64,000 nucleotides of DNA from Clostridium drakei (GTDB taxonomy: Bacteria; Bacillota; Clostridia; Clostridiales; Clostridiaceae), in assembly GCF_000633595.2 (NCBI RefSeq), contig NZ_JIBU02000005.1, forward strand, positions 109,640 to 173,639, in the 5' to 3' direction. The notes beneath the pieces were generated by a model, which was not told the DNA's origin, made no database searches, and saw nothing but the letters and a program-made list of their open reading frames with translations. Made by a program: the position numbers and the translations under genes. Positions 60,944-64,000 of this stretch are shown in pieces (the stretch's first letter is position 1; every line of letters begins with the position of its first letter).

Positions 60944-62290
60944 ATGAAGATTAAATTAATCCAACCGAAAATGTTTCCAAGACCTATGGATACAAAGTTA
61001 AAAACAAGAATGGCCCCTTCATTAGCATTACTCACAATAGCAAATCTTACACCGAAAGAGCATGAAGTTATTATTGAGAATGAAAATGTTGAAAAGATAG
61101 ATTTTGATGAACCTGTAGATTTGGTAGTAATAACTGTTACTGTAGATGTTATGAATAGGGCGATGGAAATATCAAAGGAGTTTCAAAATCGCAATGTTAC
61201 AGTAATTGCAGGTGGCATACATATTACAGCAGATCCAGAAAGCGCTATTAATAATTTTGATGCAATATCTGTAGGAATGGCTGAGAGAGTTTGGGTAAAA
61301 ATCCTTAAAGATAAAGAAAATAATTCACTTAAAAAGATATATTATGATATGGAAAACATTGATGGGGAAGAAATAGTATCACCTGACTATTCCAGAATTG
61401 ATAATAAAAAGTATTTATATACTAATATAATTAGTACAAGCAGGGGATGTCCTTTTGAATGTGATTTTTGCTACAATAGTTGCAAAAGTGTACTTAAAAC
61501 TTATATTAATAGACCTATAGATGATGTAATTAAAGATATAAATGCATTAAAAACAAGCCATATAATGTTTATTGATGATAATTTTATTGGAAATCCTAAA
61601 TGGACAAAAAAATTATTGAAGGAAATAAAACCGCTTAAGTTAAAGTGGAATGCAGCAGTTACCTCCAATATAGTAGACATGCTTGAATTATTAGATGAAA
61701 TGAAGGAAGCTGGTTGTCAAAGTCTGTTTATAGGTTTTGAAAGCATAAATAGTAAGTCAATAGATAGTGTTCACAAGGTACAAAATAGTGTAAAGAGATA
61801 CGAGAAGCTCGTAGAGGAAATACATGAAAGGGGAATAATGATAAATGCAAGTTTTGTTTTTGGATTAGATGAAGATGATGTTTCTGTATTTAAGAATACA
61901 TTAGAATGGATAGTTAAAAATAAGATAGAAACAGTCACTTCACATATACTTACCCCATATCCTGGTACAAAGTTGTATTCATCATTAATGGAGGAAAATA
62001 GAATTGTAGATTTTAATTTGTCAAATTACAATACTGCACATGTAGTATATAAACCAAAGAATATGACAGCAGAAGAATTATACAAGGGATATTTATGGAT
62101 ATATAAAGAGGTATATACGTTTAAAAATATAGTGAAAAGATTACCAAAATCTAAAAAGCAGTGGATTCCATTTCTAGCATTTAATTTGTTTTATAGAAAG
62201 TTTGGTAAGCTGACAGAATTATTGTGTAATATAGTTTCTTTTAAAAATATAGGGAGGTTTTTCAGATGGGTGGCTTATTTTATCAAGTGA
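60944..62290 (+). CDS. B12-binding-domain radical SAM protein
   Basis: 448 residues. N-terminal B12-binding-like domain (APSLALLTIANLTPKEHEV, VIAGGIHITADPESAI, DAISVGMAE) followed by a radical SAM domain with the cluster motif CPFECDFC at about residue 175 and an IGFESINSKS strand. A C-terminal tail of about 80 basic and aromatic residues follows. Product and substrate are unknown; relatives modify lipids or act as methylases. The B12-binding His motif DxHxxG is not evident, so cobalamin use is uncertain. GAGGAG ribosome site. Confidence 0.88.
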   Translation: MKIKLIQPKMFPRPMDTKLKTRMAPSLALLTIANLTPKEHEVIIENENVEKIDFDEPVDLVVITVTVDVMNRAMEISKEFQNRNVTVIAGGIHITADPESAINNFDAISVGMAERVWVKILKDKENNSLKKIYYDMENIDGEEIVSPDYSRIDNKKYLYTNIISTSRGCPFECDFCYNSCKSVLKTYINRPIDDVIKDINALKTSHIMFIDDNFIGNPKWTKKLLKEIKPLKLKWNAAVTSNIVDMLELLDEMKEAGCQSLFIGFESINSKSIDSVHKVQNSVKRYEKLVEEIHERGIMINASFVFGLDEDDVSVFKNTLEWIVKNKIETVTSHILTPYPGTKLYSSLMEENRIVDFNLSNYNTAHVVYKPKNMTAEELYKGYLWIYKEVYTFKNIVKRLPKSKKQWIPFLAFNLFYRKFGKLTELLCNIVSFKNIGRFFRWVAYFIK

Positions 62291-62429
62291 TTCTTAGACT
62301 CAGATGGAGTTTGCTTATGAGGAATACCTCTCTACATATGAGTCTTAGAAGAACTTATCCAGGGGCGTGTCAGCCGTTATCTTCCACCTTAAGAGGATGG
62401 AAGTATTACGGATGGTAGCCATCGGATAA
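62283..62429 (+). ncRNA. Structured intergenic element, copy B
   Basis: A 5' hairpin, TTCTTAGACTCA (62291-62302) with TGAGTCTTAGAA (62339-62350), encloses GAGG-AATA-CCTC; the 91-nt core 62339-62429 is shared with copy A. Core pairs include TTATCC (62355-62360) / GGATAA (62424-62429) and CCGT...TTCCA / TGGAA...ACGG. It begins at the stop codon of the radical SAM gene. The hairpin ATAAAGTAGA / TCTACTTTAT (62426-62435/62445-62454) overlaps its 3' end and could be mutually exclusive with the outer stem. Confidence 0.7.
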
Positions 62430-62450
62430 AGTAGATAGTGGAATTCTACT

Positions 62451-63860
62451 TTATAGAATAAACCATGCTTTTTTTAACATCTGAATACCTTCCTCAATCT
62501 TACTTTCTGTTAAGCCACCAAAACCTAGTAAAATCATAGGGAATTTACTACTTATGTACTGATTATAATGAATTGAAGTTGGGTAGATTTTTATTTTCAC
62601 ATCATGAGCACGTTGAATTAACTCTTCTTCTGACAGTCCATTTTTAACTTTCAATAAAATGTGTAGTCCAGAATTTGCACCTATAACTTCAGTTTTTGCT
62701 TTCATATGTTTATCAATCGAAGAAAGTAATATTGAATGTTTTTTACGATATAATGTCCTCATCTTATTTATATGACTTGAAAAATATCCTTCTTTCATAA
62801 ATTTATATAGTGTATTTTGATGAAGTCTAGATACGGTTTGCTTATATGTTTTTAAATATTTTTGATATTTCTCAATCAAATTTTCAGGTAAAACTAAATA
62901 ACTTATTCTTATTGAGGGAATTAGAGATTTTGAAAATGTACCCATATAGATAACCTTACCAGTACTATCTAATCCATGCAAAGAAGGAATTGGCTTACCT
63001 CTATATCTAAATTCACTGTCGTAGTCATCTTCGATTATATATCCATTTTTTTCTTCACACCATTTCAACAATTCCAACCTTCGAGAAACGGGCATAACCA
63101 TTCCGCAAGGAAATTGGTGTGAAGGTGTAACATAGACAACGTTAGCAGAACTTTTTCTTAAATCTTCTAAACAGATGCCATCTTCATCTATTGAAACAGG
63201 ATGGATATTTAATCCTTGGTCTATAAAAACATTTCTTGCTTTATTGAATCCAGGATTTTCAATTGCATATGTATAGTCTTTACCTAACAGCATGCATAAT
63301 AATATCATTAAATATTGCATGCCTGATCCAATAATAATTTGTTCTGGAATACATCTCACACTCCTTGATTGAAAAAGATATTTAGATATCTCCTTACGTA
63401 AACATTCCTCTCCTTGAGATTCGCCTATTAATAATAGATTACCTTGATCTGAATATAGACATTGGGTTGTTAATTTTCTCCATGTACAGTATGGAAAATG
63501 CTCTAAATCAACATTTCCTGAACTAAAATCAATTAAGTATTCAAATTTCTTATTTAATTTAATGCTTTCATCAGGTTTATTGTTAAATGGTAAATTACAT
63601 GATAAGCTATCTTCTAGTTTGGTTACAAACATACCTATACGAGGTCTGCTTTCTACATATCCTTCTGCATATAATTGTTCATATGCAGTTTGAATAGTAT
63701 TTTGGCTAATTCCTAGATAAGTTGATAATTTTCTTTTTGATGGCAATTTTGTTTCTGGTTTAATTGTTCCAATCTGTATTTCATGTTTGATATATTCATA
63801 TAATTGCACATAAAGTGGAGTGTTTTTTGAGTAATCCAAAATAGGCATAATTTCAAGCAT
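62451..63860 (-). CDS. MocR/PdxR-type regulator (GntR HTH fused to aminotransferase-like domain)
   Basis: 469 residues. GntR winged-helix about 10-80 (PLYVQLYEYIKHEIQIGTI, LPSKRKLSTYLGISQNTIQT) and a fold-type I aminotransferase domain about 110-469. PLP-site features: VTPSHQFPCG, IEDDYDSEFRY and the lysine in YMGTFSKSLIPSIR. The start at 63860 has GGAGG nine bases upstream on the minus strand. Two copies of AGTATCAGTT (minus strand, 63887-63878 and 63911-63902) precede it and are likely binding sites. The target genes may lie beyond 64000; no pyridoxine genes are in the window. Confidence 0.9.
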   Translation of the reverse strand: MLEIMPILDYSKNTPLYVQLYEYIKHEIQIGTIKPETKLPSKRKLSTYLGISQNTIQTAYEQLYAEGYVESRPRIGMFVTKLEDSLSCNLPFNNKPDESIKLNKKFEYLIDFSSGNVDLEHFPYCTWRKLTTQCLYSDQGNLLLIGESQGEECLRKEISKYLFQSRSVRCIPEQIIIGSGMQYLMILLCMLLGKDYTYAIENPGFNKARNVFIDQGLNIHPVSIDEDGICLEDLRKSSANVVYVTPSHQFPCGMVMPVSRRLELLKWCEEKNGYIIEDDYDSEFRYRGKPIPSLHGLDSTGKVIYMGTFSKSLIPSIRISYLVLPENLIEKYQKYLKTYKQTVSRLHQNTLYKFMKEGYFSSHINKMRTLYRKKHSILLSSIDKHMKAKTEVIGANSGLHILLKVKNGLSEEELIQRAHDVKIKIYPTSIHYNQYISSKFPMILLGFGGLTESKIEEGIQMLKKAWFIL

Positions 63861-63877
63861 TATTTATATCCTCCAAT

Positions 63878-63911
63878 AACTGATACTATAAAATATATTA
63901 AAACTGATACT
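63878..63911 (-). promoter_or_regulatory. Direct-repeat operator of the MocR regulator
   Basis: AGTATCAGTT occurs twice on the minus strand with starts 24 bases apart, just upstream of the start codon. MocR-type regulators bind direct repeats, so autoregulation is likely. Confidence 0.6.
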
Positions 63912-64000
63912 TTTGATAATACCATATTGAAATTATAATTTAAATAGATGATTGCAGAATTGAAAGTTGAAAAATGTGGATAACTTTTGGAGCTTTGCTC

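Noticed and set aside
1..64000. CRISPR arrays, tRNA or rRNA genes, phage or transposase genes
   Set aside because: No regular spacer repeats, cloverleaf sequences, rRNA motifs or mobile-element proteins were seen in either strand.

Overview
The window is AT-rich, densely coding DNA of a Clostridium-like anaerobic Firmicute. This rests on strong GGAGG-type ribosome sites, frequent GTG/TTG starts, CWB2 cell-wall proteins, ECF transporters, a DUF2975/HTH pair and AT-rich intergenic inverted repeats. The species cannot be fixed from the sequence alone.

Layout. 1-9830: a 5'-truncated Nik/Opp-type ABC importer with an ECF S component inside its operon, then a polyferredoxin, a methyltransferase and a Fec/Btu-type importer (permease, ATPase, lipoprotein). 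9831-16169: four cobalamin riboswitches plus one truncated riboswitch remnant, around an unknown 159-residue protein, a stand-alone receiver and a CWB2/Ig surface protein. 16170-29948: two large secreted proteins with DUF4430 (transcobalamin C-terminal-like) domains, then an ECF transporter (T, fused A-A', two S components) interleaved with two membrane-tethered DUF4430 proteins and a secreted alpha/alpha-barrel protein. 30008-40269: a fifth cobalamin riboswitch heading three secreted proteins of the same kind, the last 1837 residues long with four barrel-like regions and two DUF4430 domains. 40513-46354: cobalamin riboswitch 6 (near-copy of 5), a TIM-barrel gene, then riboswitch 7 heading cbiJ and a CbiQ-CbiO-CbiM-CbiN cobalt importer. 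46580-49133: a His-tailed DMT permease and, on the other strand, a CBS-GGDEF protein with a c-di-GMP-I aptamer just beyond its stop codon. 49445-64000: ordinary accessory metabolism: flavoprotein, two MFS pumps with MarR regulators, malic enzyme with a KdgT-type permease and a CitA/CitB-type two-component system, a B12-binding-domain radical SAM protein and a MocR-type regulator.

How it works together. Seven intact cobalamin riboswitches in about 33 kb make this a B12 supply island. Transcobalamin and intrinsic factor consist of an alpha/alpha barrel plus a small beta domain; both kinds of module occur here many times on exported proteins. My inference is a cell-surface corrinoid capture layer that passes ligand to an ECF importer and/or to the Fec/Btu-type importer, while CbiMNQO and CbiJ serve cobalt uptake and synthesis. 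Substrate binding has not been shown by anything in the sequence.

A second hidden signal is a 91-nt intergenic element present twice (29075-29165 and 62339-62429). The two copies align without gaps and six base pairs covary, which points to a structured RNA.
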